The position numbers and the translations under genes were made by a program. From positions 62,001-126,000 of the forward strand of contig CAZGJZ010000009.1 of assembly GCA_964525935.1 (NCBI GenBank): a stretch of 64,000 nt of DNA, given 5' to 3'. The stretch is from UBA2377 sp964525935. Its GTDB lineage: Bacteria > Verrucomicrobiota > Verrucomicrobiia > Opitutales > Opitutaceae. This document shows positions 8,268 through 16,908 of the stretch, in pieces; position 1 is the first letter of the stretch, and the number at the start of each line of letters is the position of its first letter. The notes below the pieces were generated by a model, which searched no databases, had not been told where the DNA came from, and worked only from the letters and a program-made list of their open reading frames with translations.

Positions 8268-9206
8268 ATGGCCCGCAAGCCGCGCATACAATTCGAGGGA
8301 GCGATCTATCACGTGATGAACCGCGGCAATTATCGCCGCGATGTGTTCGAGACGCCGGGCGCGGCGCAGGCGTTTGAGCAGTGCCTGCTGGAAGCGACGG
8401 CGCAGGCCGGCTGGCGGCTGCATGCGTATACGCTGATGCGGAATCACTATCACCTCGCGGTGGAAACGCCGCGCGCCAACCTCGTCGAAGGCATGCACTG
8501 GCTGCAGAGCACGTTTGCGGTGCGGTTCAACCGGTTTCGCGCGGAGAGCGGGCATCTTTTTCAAAGCCGGTATCAAGCGATCCTGGTCGAGCCCGGTCCG
8601 CGACTGGCGCATGTGGTGAACTACATTCATCTGAATCCGGTGCGCGCCGGCATCGTCACGCTCGAGCAGTTGAAGCAATTTCGCTGGTCGAGTTTGCGAC
8701 GGTTTCTACAGGGAGAACGGCCGCCGGCGCTGGTGTGCGCTGAGTGGTTGCGCGAGTTGGGCGGGCTGACCGACACGCCGGAGGGCTGGCGGAGCTACCA
8801 GAGTTATCTCGCGTGGCTCGCGGCCGATGACGGCGAACAAAAACGCCAGGCGTTCGATACGCTCACGCGCGGCTGGGCGGTGGGCAGCGACGAGTTTCGC
8901 GCCGAGGTGGCGCAGCGTGAGGTCAAGGCTCTCGCGCGGCACGTGATGCACGGCGGTGACTTGAGCGAACTGCGCGAAAACGTCTGGGCGGCAGCACTCG
9001 CGAAATTGTTGGCCGCAGCGCGCAAGACCAAGGCCGACGCGGCGGAGGACTGGGGCAACGCGGCGTGGAAAGTTGCGATCGCCGGCGAACTGCGGCGCAC
9101 CACCACGGCGACGAACGCCTGGATCGCGCGCGAATTGCACATGGGCGCGGCCAATTCCGTCAGCCAATACCTGAGCGATGTGCGCGCGGGTCGAAGAAAA
9201 ATATAA
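8268..9206 (+). CDS. REP-associated tyrosine transposase (RAYT, Y1_Tnp family)
   Basis: A 312-residue single-copy Y1 (HUH) transposase-like protein. It opens MARKPRIQFEGAIYHVMNRG, typical of RAYTs. The HUH motif is RNHYHLAVE near residue 65, followed by the helix with GHLFQSRYQAILV and YIHLNPVRAGIV, where the catalytic Tyr helix and the conserved LNPVRA motif lie. The C-terminal 100 residues end in a helix-turn-helix-like NAWIARELHMGAANSVSQYL. RAYTs nick single-stranded REP hairpins and are thought to spread REP elements. ATG 8268 is preferred; ATG 8250 in the same frame is an alternative. The stop TAA falls inside repeat copy 3, and copy 2 lies just upstream. Confidence 0.9.
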   Translation: MARKPRIQFEGAIYHVMNRGNYRRDVFETPGAAQAFEQCLLEATAQAGWRLHAYTLMRNHYHLAVETPRANLVEGMHWLQSTFAVRFNRFRAESGHLFQSRYQAILVEPGPRLAHVVNYIHLNPVRAGIVTLEQLKQFRWSSLRRFLQGERPPALVCAEWLRELGGLTDTPEGWRSYQSYLAWLAADDGEQKRQAFDTLTRGWAVGSDEFRAEVAQREVKALARHVMHGGDLSELRENVWAAALAKLLAAARKTKADAAEDWGNAAWKVAIAGELRRTTTATNAWIARELHMGAANSVSQYLSDVRAGRRKI

Positions 9207-9226
9207 TAATGACGGCCTGACCCCGT
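9199..9226 (+). repeat. RAYT-associated repeat, copy 3
   Basis: The block is identical over 28 bp to copy 1 at 6806-6833. Its AT-rich head supplies the last codon and the TAA stop of the transposase (9204-9206), and its tail ends 2 bp before the stop of the convergent Gfo/Idh gene. Confidence 0.85.
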
Positions 9227-9228
9227 TG

Positions 9229-10335
9229 TCAGGTGTCGAGCACGTTTGAGGGTAACTTTGGCGGCAGGAGGGCGGGGCGTGTGACGGTCGAAGTGAGCTT
9301 CACGTAACGGCCGCGGGTGGAGGCCTTTTCGAAGGCGGACATCACTTCGACCACGTGGTGCGCGAGTTCGCCGCTGCAGCGATGACGGCGCTTGCGGCGC
9401 AAAATCGAATAGGCCATGTCGGCGACGCCGGTGCCGCGCAGGCGTTCGTCGGAATGCGTGTGCGGCAGCTCCATGAAGCCGGCTTCCTTGGCGCGCCGCA
9501 CTTTTACCGGCCCGTCAAAGCGGTTGGGGTCCGGCACGATCATCGTGCCTTCGCTACCGTAGATCACGATGCAGGGCTGGTCCGGCACGGGCCAGGTGTC
9601 GAAGCTCATGATGATGGTCGCCACGGTGCCGTTCGCGAAATCCATCGTGCCCGAGTAATGCGTCGGCACCTCGACCTTCACGCGTTTGCCCGCCAGCGGT
9701 TGGCTGGTGATGAGCCGGTAGGGCACGCTGGCGCGCGTCGTGCCGCTCACCCGCTGCACCGGCCCGAGGAGATTGACCAGCGCGGTCACGTAATACGGTC
9801 CCATGTCGAACATCGGTCCGCCGCCCTGCTTGTAATAAAATTCCGGCGCCGGGTGCCATGACTCATGGCCGGGGCAAGTCATCATCGCCGTCGCGGCGAC
9901 GGGCCGGCCGATCACGCCGTCGTCAAGCAACTGGCGCGCGGTTTGGATGCCGCCGCCGAGAAACGTATCGGGTGCGCTGCCGACGAGGAGTTTTTTGCGT
10001 CGCGCGAGGGCGAGCACGCGCCGGCTCTCGGCGGGATTGAGCGCAAAGGGTTTTTCGGTGTAGGCGTGCTTGCCGGCGCGCAGGATGCGCTCGTTGAGTG
10101 GCGCGTGGGCCTGCGGGATGGTGAGATTGATGATGATCTCGATATCCGGGTCGGCCAGGAGTTCGTCGACCGTGCAGGCGCGCACGCCGTGCTTTTCGGC
10201 CTTGGCACGGGCGCGCTCGAGATCGAGGTCGGCGCAGGCGGTGAGTTGCAGGATATCGTAGCGCTTGCAGCCGGCGAAGTAGGCTTCGCTGATGCTACCA
10301 CAACCGATGAGACCGATTTTAACTTGGCGGGGCAT
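9229..10335 (-). CDS. Gfo/Idh/MocA family oxidoreductase
   Basis: A 368-residue NAD(P)-dependent dehydrogenase. The N-terminal Rossmann motif is KIGLIGCGSISEAYFAGC, and the signature HAYTEKPFALNPAES near residue 93 supplies the catalytic Lys of the EKP motif. The second half has the alpha/beta fold of the family, with GGGPMFDMGPYYVTALVNLLG, where the Asp/His-like position helps substrate binding. Family members oxidise or epimerise sugars and inositols. In this carbohydrate-rich setting a sugar dehydrogenase is likely, but the substrate is unknown. Start ATG 10335. The region upstream carries AGGAGG only on the opposite strand, so no proper ribosome-binding site is visible. Confidence 0.88.
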   Translation of the reverse strand: MPRQVKIGLIGCGSISEAYFAGCKRYDILQLTACADLDLERARAKAEKHGVRACTVDELLADPDIEIIINLTIPQAHAPLNERILRAGKHAYTEKPFALNPAESRRVLALARRKKLLVGSAPDTFLGGGIQTARQLLDDGVIGRPVAATAMMTCPGHESWHPAPEFYYKQGGGPMFDMGPYYVTALVNLLGPVQRVSGTTRASVPYRLITSQPLAGKRVKVEVPTHYSGTMDFANGTVATIIMSFDTWPVPDQPCIVIYGSEGTMIVPDPNRFDGPVKVRRAKEAGFMELPHTHSDERLRGTGVADMAYSILRRKRRHRCSGELAHHVVEVMSAFEKASTRGRYVKLTSTVTRPALLPPKLPSNVLDT

Positions 10336-10387
10336 AATGGGGTGAAAGGAGGAAACTAATTAATAATAATGGATTATGTAACTATGA

Positions 10388-10439
10388 AATATAATAGTGA
10401 AGGCCTGACCCCATTTAAGTGGTGACCCCATTTAAGTGG
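10388..10439 (+). repeat. RAYT-associated repeat, copy 4, extended by a 17-bp tandem duplication
   Basis: Positions 10388-10417 equal the inverse of copy 2. From 10406 a 17-bp unit, TGACCCCATTTAAGTGG, occurs twice in tandem (10406-10422 and 10423-10439). The second unit contains the stop codon (minus-strand TAA, 10432-10434) of the DsbA-like gene. The tandem duplication may record local slippage or a second repeat half. Confidence 0.85.
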
Positions 10440-11100
10440 TCGGCGGCTTGCCATGGTGGGCGGCGTGGGCGGCGTAGGCGTTGGAGTCAGCGAGCATGGC
10501 GTCGATCGTCGCGGCGAGGGGTTCGAGACGCACGAGGCCGGAGAAGACGGCTTTGTCACCGATCGCATCGGTCAGCACGAAGGCCGGGCGCTGGTTGATC
10601 TGATGCGCGAAAAATTCCGCGGTGCTCGCATCGACACGCGCCCGGACCGCGGCTGATTCGGCGCGGCGGCGCAGTTTTTTCGCATCGAGCTTCACGGCTT
10701 TGGCGGCGACCGCGGCGGCTTCACCCATGTCGCCGATCTTGCGGCCTTCACGAAGCGCCGCATGCGCGAGGGCGAGGCGCAGGCGGTCGTCGTCGATGCC
10801 GAAATCCCGGCCGGCCTCGGCCACAAGATTGGGCGCTTCGTAATGACCCTGGCGTTTCGCCTCGAACCAGCCCGAGTGGAGCATGAACGGCGAGTGCATC
10901 ACGGTGCCGCCGCTGCGCTGGTAAAACCAATCGCACTGGGCGCGCGACACCGGGAAGTCGCCCGGATTCATCAGCGCGATTTTCCACGCGAAATCGACGC
11001 GGCCGGCATAGCGGGTCTTGAGTTCGGTCCAAGTCGGCTCGGCCCAAGCGCACCAAGAGGAGAAGACTTCGACATAATAGGTAATTGTGACGGAGGCCAT
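10432..11100 (-). CDS. DsbA-family (2-hydroxychromene-2-carboxylate isomerase/FrnE-like) thioredoxin-fold protein
   Basis: A 222-residue protein with a thioredoxin fold carrying a helical insertion. It begins with ITYYVEVFSSWCAWAEPTW, where a CxxC motif would normally be: here it reads SSWC, so only Cys17 is present. Later elements, LVAEAGRDFGIDDDRLRLAL and INQRPAFVLTDAIGDKAVFSG, match the insertion helices and the cis-Pro strand of the DsbA/HCCA/FrnE group. With one cysteine it is more likely a glutathione-type isomerase or reductase than a disulfide oxidase. There is no signal peptide, so it should be cytoplasmic. Its 3' end has been set or altered by the tandem repeat, which supplies the last codons. 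Confidence 0.72.
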   Translation of the reverse strand: MASVTITYYVEVFSSWCAWAEPTWTELKTRYAGRVDFAWKIALMNPGDFPVSRAQCDWFYQRSGGTVMHSPFMLHSGWFEAKRQGHYEAPNLVAEAGRDFGIDDDRLRLALAHAALREGRKIGDMGEAAAVAAKAVKLDAKKLRRRAESAAVRARVDASTAEFFAHQINQRPAFVLTDAIGDKAVFSGLVRLEPLAATIDAMLADSNAYAAHAAHHGKPPTT

Positions 11101-11204
11101 AGTGGGAGGGAGGTTGGGCGTTGATCCTCGGCGGCGGCGACCGACGGGTCAACGCTGGGTGTGTGGGCTTGCGTGCCGCGCGGTGACCGCCGAAGTTGCC
11201 CGCG

Positions 11205-13133
11205 ATGATCGCAGGTCTATCTGCTGCCTGGCCGCTGGCGCTCTTCAAGTCGCCCGCGGAGTTCGACGCCCTCTGGTTGGGTGCACTGGCCGCGGCGGCG
11301 GTTTTCATCGGCGCGCTCGGTTGGTTTTTGCGCGACCGCACCTATGGCTACTACGGCGCGTATGTGCTTTGCGCCGGGCTGATGGGGACGGTGAAGGATT
11401 TTCATTTCGACTGGTTGCACGCGCGCTTCGGCGAGGATGCGTGGCTCGCCAACAACCTGCTGCACCTGCCCTACGCGATTTTTTACCTGCTGTTTGTCGC
11501 GAGTTATTTCCGCACGGCGGGCAACCTGCCGGGCTGGGCGCGGTTTCAACGCGGGCTGCTTTACGCGTATAGCGTGCCGGCGCTGTGGGTCGCGATGGAC
11601 CTGTTCACGGGACACACGGCGGGCAGCGAGTGGGCGATCCTTACATTTAATCTGGTGAACCTGATCTCGTCGCTCGTGCTCGCCACGCAGGCGGCCCACG
11701 ACGGCTTGCCCGGGGCGCGCGGTTTCCTGTTCGCAAGCCTGCCGCTCACGATCAGCGGGCTCGTGCTGGTGGCGGAGTTTTTATCCGATGCGGAGACGAC
11801 CAGCCTGGCGGGGCTGGTGGGTTTTCGCGTGGGCATGGCGCTGCACCTGGGCGTGTTTTGCGTGGCGCTGATGCTGCGCTACGGCGGCCTGAAGGCGGAG
11901 TTGCAACAGCAGGAGGGCGAACGCCGTCTGGCCGAGCAGCGCGTGGCGGAGGAAAACGCCGCGAACGCCGCGAAGAGCGAGTTCCTCGCCATGGTGGGCC
12001 ACGAGATCCGCACGCCGATCAACATCGTGCTGGGCTTCACCGCACTCTTGCGCGAAACGCCGCTCACCCCGGAGCAGCGCGAGCACATCGGCGCCATCGC
12101 GGCGAGCGGCAACATGGTGCAGACGCTGATTAACGACATCATGGATTATTCCCGCATCGAGTCCGGCCAGCTCGAGTTGGACCTGCAGCCGGTGGACCTC
12201 CGCGGGCTGGTCGCCGATACCTGCCAGATGGTGGAGATCTCGGCTCGCGCGAAGGATCTCCGCTTCACCTGGCGGATCGACGCCGGTGTGCCGGCGAACA
12301 TCTGGACGGACGCCACGCGCCTCCGCCAGATTTTGCTCAACCTGCTGGGCAACGCGGTCAAGTTCACCGCGCAAGGCGAGGTGATGCTCGCCGTCGCGTG
12401 CGACGCGCAGCGCCACCAGCTCAGCTTTGCGGTGCACGACACGGGCATCGGCATTGCGCCGGAATTTCAGGCCAGGCTTTTCCAACCCTTCCGGCAGGCG
12501 GACACGTCGATCGCGCGGCGCTTCGGCGGCACGGGCCTCGGCCTGCACATCGCGCGCCGGCTCGCCGAACTGCTTGGTGGCACGATCACGCTGACGAGCG
12601 AGCCCGGCCGTGGATCAGTGTTTGTGGCGACGCTGGCGCTGACCGACGCCGTGCTGGCGGAAAGCCCCACCGGCGCCGCTGGTCACCCTGCGCCGGAGAT
12701 CCCACCGCAGCGCCTGTTGGTGGCGGAAGGCAACGAGATGAACCGGCAGTTGATCACGCGGATGCTCCAAATTGCCGGACACCAGGCGGACTCCGTGGGG
12801 AATGGGCAGGCGGCGGTCGAGGCGATGACGCGGGAGACCTACGACGCGGTGTTCATGGACATCGAAATGCCGGTCATGGACGGACTCACGGCGACCCGCG
12901 CCATTCGGACCCTCGAGGCGAAGGAGCCGGGACGACCGCGCAACCAGGTCATCGCCGTCATGGCGCACGCGCTGTCAGCCGACGAGCAGAGCTGCCGGGC
13001 CGCGGGCATGGACGACTATCTGATGAAGCCGGTTCGCCCGGCGGGACTTACCGCGGCGCTCGGACGGTGTTTGGAGCGTCGCAACCAGCTTGGCGTCAGC
13101 GCGGGCGGCGGCGGGGGCAAAGACGCGCGCTGA
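11205..13133 (+). CDS. Membrane hybrid histidine kinase with degenerate receiver
   Basis: A 642-residue protein. Residues 1-225 hold about seven hydrophobic helices, a 7TM-type sensor. A short coiled coil (AELQQQEGERRLAEQRVAEENAA, given only in outline) leads to the HisKA helix with FLAMVGHEIRTPIN and phospho-acceptor His266. The HATPase domain has NLLGNAVKFT, DTGIGIAPE and GGTGLGLHIA. The C-terminal receiver has the phospho-acceptor Asp552 in FMDIEMPVMDG and Lys in LMKPVRP. Its acidic pair reads VAEGN rather than VAEDN (Gly509 for Asp), and the conserved Thr of ALTAN is Met (AVMAHAL). I take ATG 11205; an in-frame TTG lies nine bases upstream. The signal sensed is unknown. It is followed by a terminator hairpin. 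Confidence 0.88.
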   Translation: MIAGLSAAWPLALFKSPAEFDALWLGALAAAAVFIGALGWFLRDRTYGYYGAYVLCAGLMGTVKDFHFDWLHARFGEDAWLANNLLHLPYAIFYLLFVASYFRTAGNLPGWARFQRGLLYAYSVPALWVAMDLFTGHTAGSEWAILTFNLVNLISSLVLATQAAHDGLPGARGFLFASLPLTISGLVLVAEFLSDAETTSLAGLVGFRVGMALHLGVFCVALMLRYGGLKAELQQQEGERRLAEQRVAEENAANAAKSEFLAMVGHEIRTPINIVLGFTALLRETPLTPEQREHIGAIAASGNMVQTLINDIMDYSRIESGQLELDLQPVDLRGLVADTCQMVEISARAKDLRFTWRIDAGVPANIWTDATRLRQILLNLLGNAVKFTAQGEVMLAVACDAQRHQLSFAVHDTGIGIAPEFQARLFQPFRQADTSIARRFGGTGLGLHIARRLAELLGGTITLTSEPGRGSVFVATLALTDAVLAESPTGAAGHPAPEIPPQRLLVAEGNEMNRQLITRMLQIAGHQADSVGNGQAAVEAMTRETYDAVFMDIEMPVMDGLTATRAIRTLEAKEPGRPRNQVIAVMAHALSADEQSCRAAGMDDYLMKPVRPAGLTAALGRCLERRNQLGVSAGGGGGKDAR

Positions 13134-13208
13134 ATACGAAGGGTTGGCGGTCGGGAGGGGCGTCGGCGTGGAGGGGCGGCAACGAGTGCGGCACCCTGAA
13201 AACAGCAA

Positions 13209-13236
13209 GGGCGGGTCAGCGACCCGCCCGGCTTTT
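13209..13236 (+). terminator. Probable Rho-independent terminator after the hybrid kinase
   Basis: A perfect 9-bp stem GGGCGGGTC / GACCCGCCC with the 3-nt loop AGC is followed by GGCTTTTC. It lies 76 bp after the kinase stop and faces the 3' end of the convergent AsmA-like gene. Its arms resemble the REP-like palindromes at 43421 and 59410, which also have an AGC loop, so it may be a relic of that repeat reused as a terminator. Confidence 0.65.
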
Positions 13237-13288
13237 CTACGGCGCCTCCGGCTCTGCTGGCCGGCAGCGCGCCCTGCCTTCCGACGGC

Positions 13289-14032
13289 TTACTTGCCGAA
13301 GAGTTTCTTGATGCCTTCGCCGGTTTTCTTGGCGGCGTTCTTGGTGGCCTCCGCGGCGGCGGCGCCCGTCGTGGAGCCGACATTGATGGCGGCCTTGGCG
13401 GTGGCCTCGACGATGCCGCCGAGCACGTTTTTCATGACGGCGACGGCGAACTGATCGGGCGTGATGCCGCCTTCCTTGACGCCGAGGTCGTCCATGGAAA
13501 TCGGGGGTAGGGGCAGGGGCAGGGCGGCGGGACCGACGCCGAGCGTGGCCTTGCCATTGGTGAGGCGGAATTTTTTGACGACAAACTTGATCGGCTTGCC
13601 CGACTTGCTCTTCGGCTTTTCGCCATCACTGCCGGTGAATTCCTCGATGTTATTCAGGAGCTCCTTGATGTTGCTCGAGACGATCTTGGTCTCGTAGACG
13701 AACTCGGGCTGGTCGATGATGATTTCGTCGATGACGATGTGGTCGCCGAAGATGGAGAACGGCTGCACCTTCATCTGGATATTCCCGAGGTAAAACGCCT
13801 TGTCGGAGGTCCAGCCCGCGGGGTTGCCCACGTAGAGGCCGCTCAGCGTGCCGCTGCCGGTCAGCGGCGAGAGCTTGGCGCCGGCCAGCTCGACCTTCGT
13901 CTGGGTGAGCTTCGGGCCGAAGCTGTTCACGCCCGCCTTTACGATGGAACCGAGGAAAAAAGTGAGGCCGATATAAACGACCAACACGACACCGGCTACG
14001 ACGCCCAGGGTAACGAGGAGTTTTTTATTCAT
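13289..14032 (-). CDS. Membrane-anchored AsmA-like protein, paralogue B
   Basis: A 247-residue protein with one N-terminal membrane anchor (LLVTLGVVAGVVLVVYIGLTFF) and a periplasmic beta-rich body. It shares its full layout with the neighbouring gene at 14244-14945. Shared stretches are VNSFGPKLTQTKVELAGAK, NPAGW near residue 70, IVIDEI.IDQPEFVYETKIV near 105, IKFVVKKFRLTNGK near 155 and a GVKEGGITPDQ segment. The pattern resembles the repeated AsmA/DUF748 beta fold. The C-terminal 45 residues are Ala/Lys-rich helix. The function is unknown, plausibly envelope lipid or outer-membrane homeostasis as for AsmA relatives. The two genes are separated by 211 bp and point the same way. Confidence 0.75.
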   Translation of the reverse strand: MNKKLLVTLGVVAGVVLVVYIGLTFFLGSIVKAGVNSFGPKLTQTKVELAGAKLSPLTGSGTLSGLYVGNPAGWTSDKAFYLGNIQMKVQPFSIFGDHIVIDEIIIDQPEFVYETKIVSSNIKELLNNIEEFTGSDGEKPKSKSGKPIKFVVKKFRLTNGKATLGVGPAALPLPLPPISMDDLGVKEGGITPDQFAVAVMKNVLGGIVEATAKAAINVGSTTGAAAAEATKNAAKKTGEGIKKLFGK

Positions 14033-14243
14033 GGTTGAGGAGCAGACATTAGGTTTCAGGGCCGGTGCCGCAAGGCCCGTTGCCTAGGTAGTTTTGCATA
14101 GGGGCGCGCCGCACTCGACCGGCGCCACGGCGCGCATGCTCGTGGTGCGTGACGCCAAAAAATTCCAACCTGCGCGCCTGGAGGCGACGACGGCTGCGAT
14201 TGGCTGTGGCTGCAACGCTAGCAGCACTTACCCGGCGGTCCGC

Positions 14244-14945
14244 TTACTGGCGCTTGGGTGCGATCCTCTTCTTGCGGGCCTCGGCGGCGGCGGCCACGGC
14301 GGCATCGGCGGTGCTGTCGACGATGGTGAGGAGAATGGGCTTCAACATGGCGCTGGCGAGCTGGTTGGGCGTGAGGCCACCTTCCTTGACGCCGATATTA
14401 TCGATGGAAATCGGGGGCAGGGGCATGAACACCGCGGAGGGGCCGATACCGAGCTTGATCTTGCCGTTGGTGATGCGGAATTTTTTGACGACAAACTTGA
14501 TGTTGATGGTCGTCGTGGTCCCGGCGAGCTCGTCCTTGCTGCCTGGTTTATCGCCTTCGATGTTGCGCAGCAGTTCGCGGAGATTGCTTGAGACGATCTT
14601 GGTTTCGTAGAGGAACTCGGGCTGGTCGATGACGATCTCGTCGATGACGATCTGTTTGCGGAGGATGGTCAGCGGCCGCATCTTAATCTGGATTTTATCG
14701 ATCAAGAACGCCTTGCCGATGCTCCAGCCCGCGGGATTGGTCACCAAAAGCCCGGCGAGGACACCTTCACCGCTCAGCGGGGCGATCTTGGCGCCGGCGA
14801 GTTCGACCTTGGTCTGGGTGATTTTGGGACCGAAGGAGTTCACCCCCTGTCGCACGGCGGAGCCGAGGAACATCCCGATGCTCATGTAGGCCATGATCGC
14901 GAAGCCAACGAAGAGACACAGGGAAACGATGATTTTGGTCTTCAT
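14244..14945 (-). CDS. Membrane-anchored AsmA-like protein, paralogue A
   Basis: A 233-residue paralogue of the 13289-14032 product, with an N-terminal anchor (IIVSLCLFVGFAIMAYMSIGMF) and the same ordered blocks: VNSFGPKITQTKVELAGAK, TNPAGWSIGKAFLID, IVIDEIVIDQPEFLYETKIV, INIKFVVKKFRITNGKIKLG and SIDNIGVKEGGLTPNQLA. The C-terminus ends in a short basic tail (ARKKRIAPKRQ). The ATG at 14945 directly precedes the anchor. A much longer in-frame extension upstream runs antisense to parE and is rejected. It is divergent from parE across a 108-bp gap. The function is unknown; tandem duplication is the simplest origin of the pair. Confidence 0.77.
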   Translation of the reverse strand: MKTKIIVSLCLFVGFAIMAYMSIGMFLGSAVRQGVNSFGPKITQTKVELAGAKIAPLSGEGVLAGLLVTNPAGWSIGKAFLIDKIQIKMRPLTILRKQIVIDEIVIDQPEFLYETKIVSSNLRELLRNIEGDKPGSKDELAGTTTTINIKFVVKKFRITNGKIKLGIGPSAVFMPLPPISIDNIGVKEGGLTPNQLASAMLKPILLTIVDSTADAAVAAAAEARKKRIAPKRQ

Positions 14946-15053
14946 GCGGGGTGGATGGGGCCTGCATGGAATGGCGACCGGCCCAATGCGTTGCAAAGTA
15001 ATTTCGCTTGTCACCGGCGCCGCAGGCAAACTCTCTGGACCCACATAATCCGA

Positions 15054-16895
15054 ATGGCGTCCAACTACACTGAAGCCAGCATCAAGACCCTCAGCTCCCT
15101 CGAGCACATCCGGCTCCGCCCCGGCATGTATATCGGCCGCCTCGGCAACGGCGCCCATGTCGAGGACGGCATCTACGTCCTGCTCAAGGAGACCATCGAT
15201 AACTCCATCGACGAATTCATGATGGGCGGCGGCCGCAAGATCGAGGTCGAGCTCACCGACCGCAGCGTGCGCGTGCGCGACTACGGCCGCGGCATCCCGC
15301 TCGGCAAGCTCGTCGACTGCGTGTCGATCATCAACACCGGCGCGAAATACGACTCCGAGACTTTCCAAAAGGCCGTCGGCCTCAACGGCGTCGGCCAGAA
15401 GGCCGTCAACGCCCTCTCGCTCAACTACCGCGCGCAGGCCGTCCGCGAGGGCGAGACCAAGGTCGTCGAGTTTTCGCAGGGCAAGCTCAAGTCGCAGTCG
15501 AAAATCACCAAGACCGACGAGCGCAACGGCACGCTCATCGAGTTCACGCCCGACGAGGCGCTGTTCGGCAAGGATTTCAAGTTCCGCACCGAGTTCATCG
15601 AGGACATGCTGTGGAACTACGCCTTCCTCAACCGCGGCCTCACGCTCACGCTCAACGGCAAATCCTTCCGCTCCGAGCACGGCCTCAAGGATCTGCTCAC
15701 GAAGGAACTCAGCGGCGAGCCGCTCTACCCGATCATCCACCTCGAGGGTGAGGACATCGAGATCGCGCTGACCCACGGCAAACACTACGGCGAGGAATAC
15801 TGGTCCTTCGTCAACGGCCAGCACACCACGATGGGCGGCACGCACCTCGCCGCCTTCCGCGAGGCGCTCGTCGAGACGGTGCGCAACCATTTCAAGAAGG
15901 ACTACGACGCCGCCGACGTCCGCCAGTCGATCGACGCCGCCATCGTCGTGCGCGTGCAGGAACCGGTCTTCGAGTCACAGACCAAGACCAAGCTCGGCTC
16001 GACCGAGGTCGGCCCCAAGGGCCCGTCGATCAAGGAATTTGTCGGCAAGTTCATGCAGCAGTCGCTCGACACCTACCTGCACAAAAACCGCGAGACCGCG
16101 GAGATCATCAAGCAGAAGATCGAGGAGAACGAACACGAGCGGAAGGAACTCGCCGGTATCCGCAACATCGCCCGAGAACGCGCGAAGAAGGCCTCGCTCC
16201 ACAATAAAAAACTCCGCGACTGCCGCCTGCACTTGGGCGACCGCAACCCGCGCGCCGAGGAAAGCACGCTCTTCATCGTCGAGGGTGATTCCGCCGCCGG
16301 CTCGCTGACCGCCACGCGCGACGTGCAGACGCAGGCCGTTTTCGCGTTGAAGGGCAAGCCGCTCAACACCTACGGCCTCACCAAGAAGGTCATCTACGAG
16401 AACGAGGAGTTTCACCTCCTGCAGTCGGCGCTCAACATCGAGGAGGCGCTCGACGGCCTGCGCTACAACAAGATCGTCATCGCCACCGACGCCGACGTCG
16501 ACGGCATGCACATCCGCCTCCTGCTGCTCTCGTTCTTCCTGCAGTTTTTCCCCGACGTCATCCGCAACAACCACCTCTTCATCCTGCAGACGCCGCTCTT
16601 CCGCGTCCGCAACAAGAAGATCACGCGCTATTGCTACTCCGAGCAGGAGAAGCAGGCGGCTATCGTCGAGTGCGGCGCGAGCCACGAGATCACGCGCTTC
16701 AAAGGCCTCGGCGAAATCAGCGCCGGCGAGTTCAAGGATTTCATCGGCGAAAACATCCGCCTCGATCCGGTGAATCTGCACCACCTCTACAGCAGCGACG
16801 AACTCCTAAGCTTCTTCATGGGCAAGAACACCCCCGAGCGCCAGGACTTCATCATCGACAATCTGCGGGTCGAAAAGGACCTGGTGGAGGCCTAG
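15054..16895 (+). CDS. parE: DNA topoisomerase IV subunit B (type IIA ATPase/TOPRIM subunit)
   Basis: A 613-residue GHKL-ATPase subunit. The N-terminus reads EHIRLRPGMYIGRLG. ATP-site motifs are ETIDNSIDEF, DYGRGIPLG and GLNGVGQKAVNALS. The TOPRIM domain has LFIVEGDSAAGS (Glu) and ATDADVDGMHIRLL (Asp-x-Asp). The stretch RDVQTQAVFALKGKPLNTYGL is characteristic of Bacteroidota/Verrucomicrobiota ParE-type proteins rather than proteobacterial GyrB, and the long GyrB insert is absent. With ParC it would decatenate and relax DNA. The ATG at 15054 gives the expected start; a longer frame upstream adds an implausible leader. It forms an operon with parC across a repeat-filled 137-bp gap. Confidence 0.9.
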   Translation: MASNYTEASIKTLSSLEHIRLRPGMYIGRLGNGAHVEDGIYVLLKETIDNSIDEFMMGGGRKIEVELTDRSVRVRDYGRGIPLGKLVDCVSIINTGAKYDSETFQKAVGLNGVGQKAVNALSLNYRAQAVREGETKVVEFSQGKLKSQSKITKTDERNGTLIEFTPDEALFGKDFKFRTEFIEDMLWNYAFLNRGLTLTLNGKSFRSEHGLKDLLTKELSGEPLYPIIHLEGEDIEIALTHGKHYGEEYWSFVNGQHTTMGGTHLAAFREALVETVRNHFKKDYDAADVRQSIDAAIVVRVQEPVFESQTKTKLGSTEVGPKGPSIKEFVGKFMQQSLDTYLHKNRETAEIIKQKIEENEHERKELAGIRNIARERAKKASLHNKKLRDCRLHLGDRNPRAEESTLFIVEGDSAAGSLTATRDVQTQAVFALKGKPLNTYGLTKKVIYENEEFHLLQSALNIEEALDGLRYNKIVIATDADVDGMHIRLLLLSFFLQFFPDVIRNNHLFILQTPLFRVRNKKITRYCYSEQEKQAAIVECGASHEITRFKGLGEISAGEFKDFIGENIRLDPVNLHHLYSSDELLSFFMGKNTPERQDFIIDNLRVEKDLVEA

Positions 16896-16908
16896 CCTTC
16901 GGCTGCGC

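Noticed and set aside
14945..15890. Long in-frame upstream extension of the AsmA-like paralogue A
   Set aside because: It runs antisense to the ATP-binding part of parE; the ATG at 14945 directly precedes the membrane anchor shared with the paralogue.
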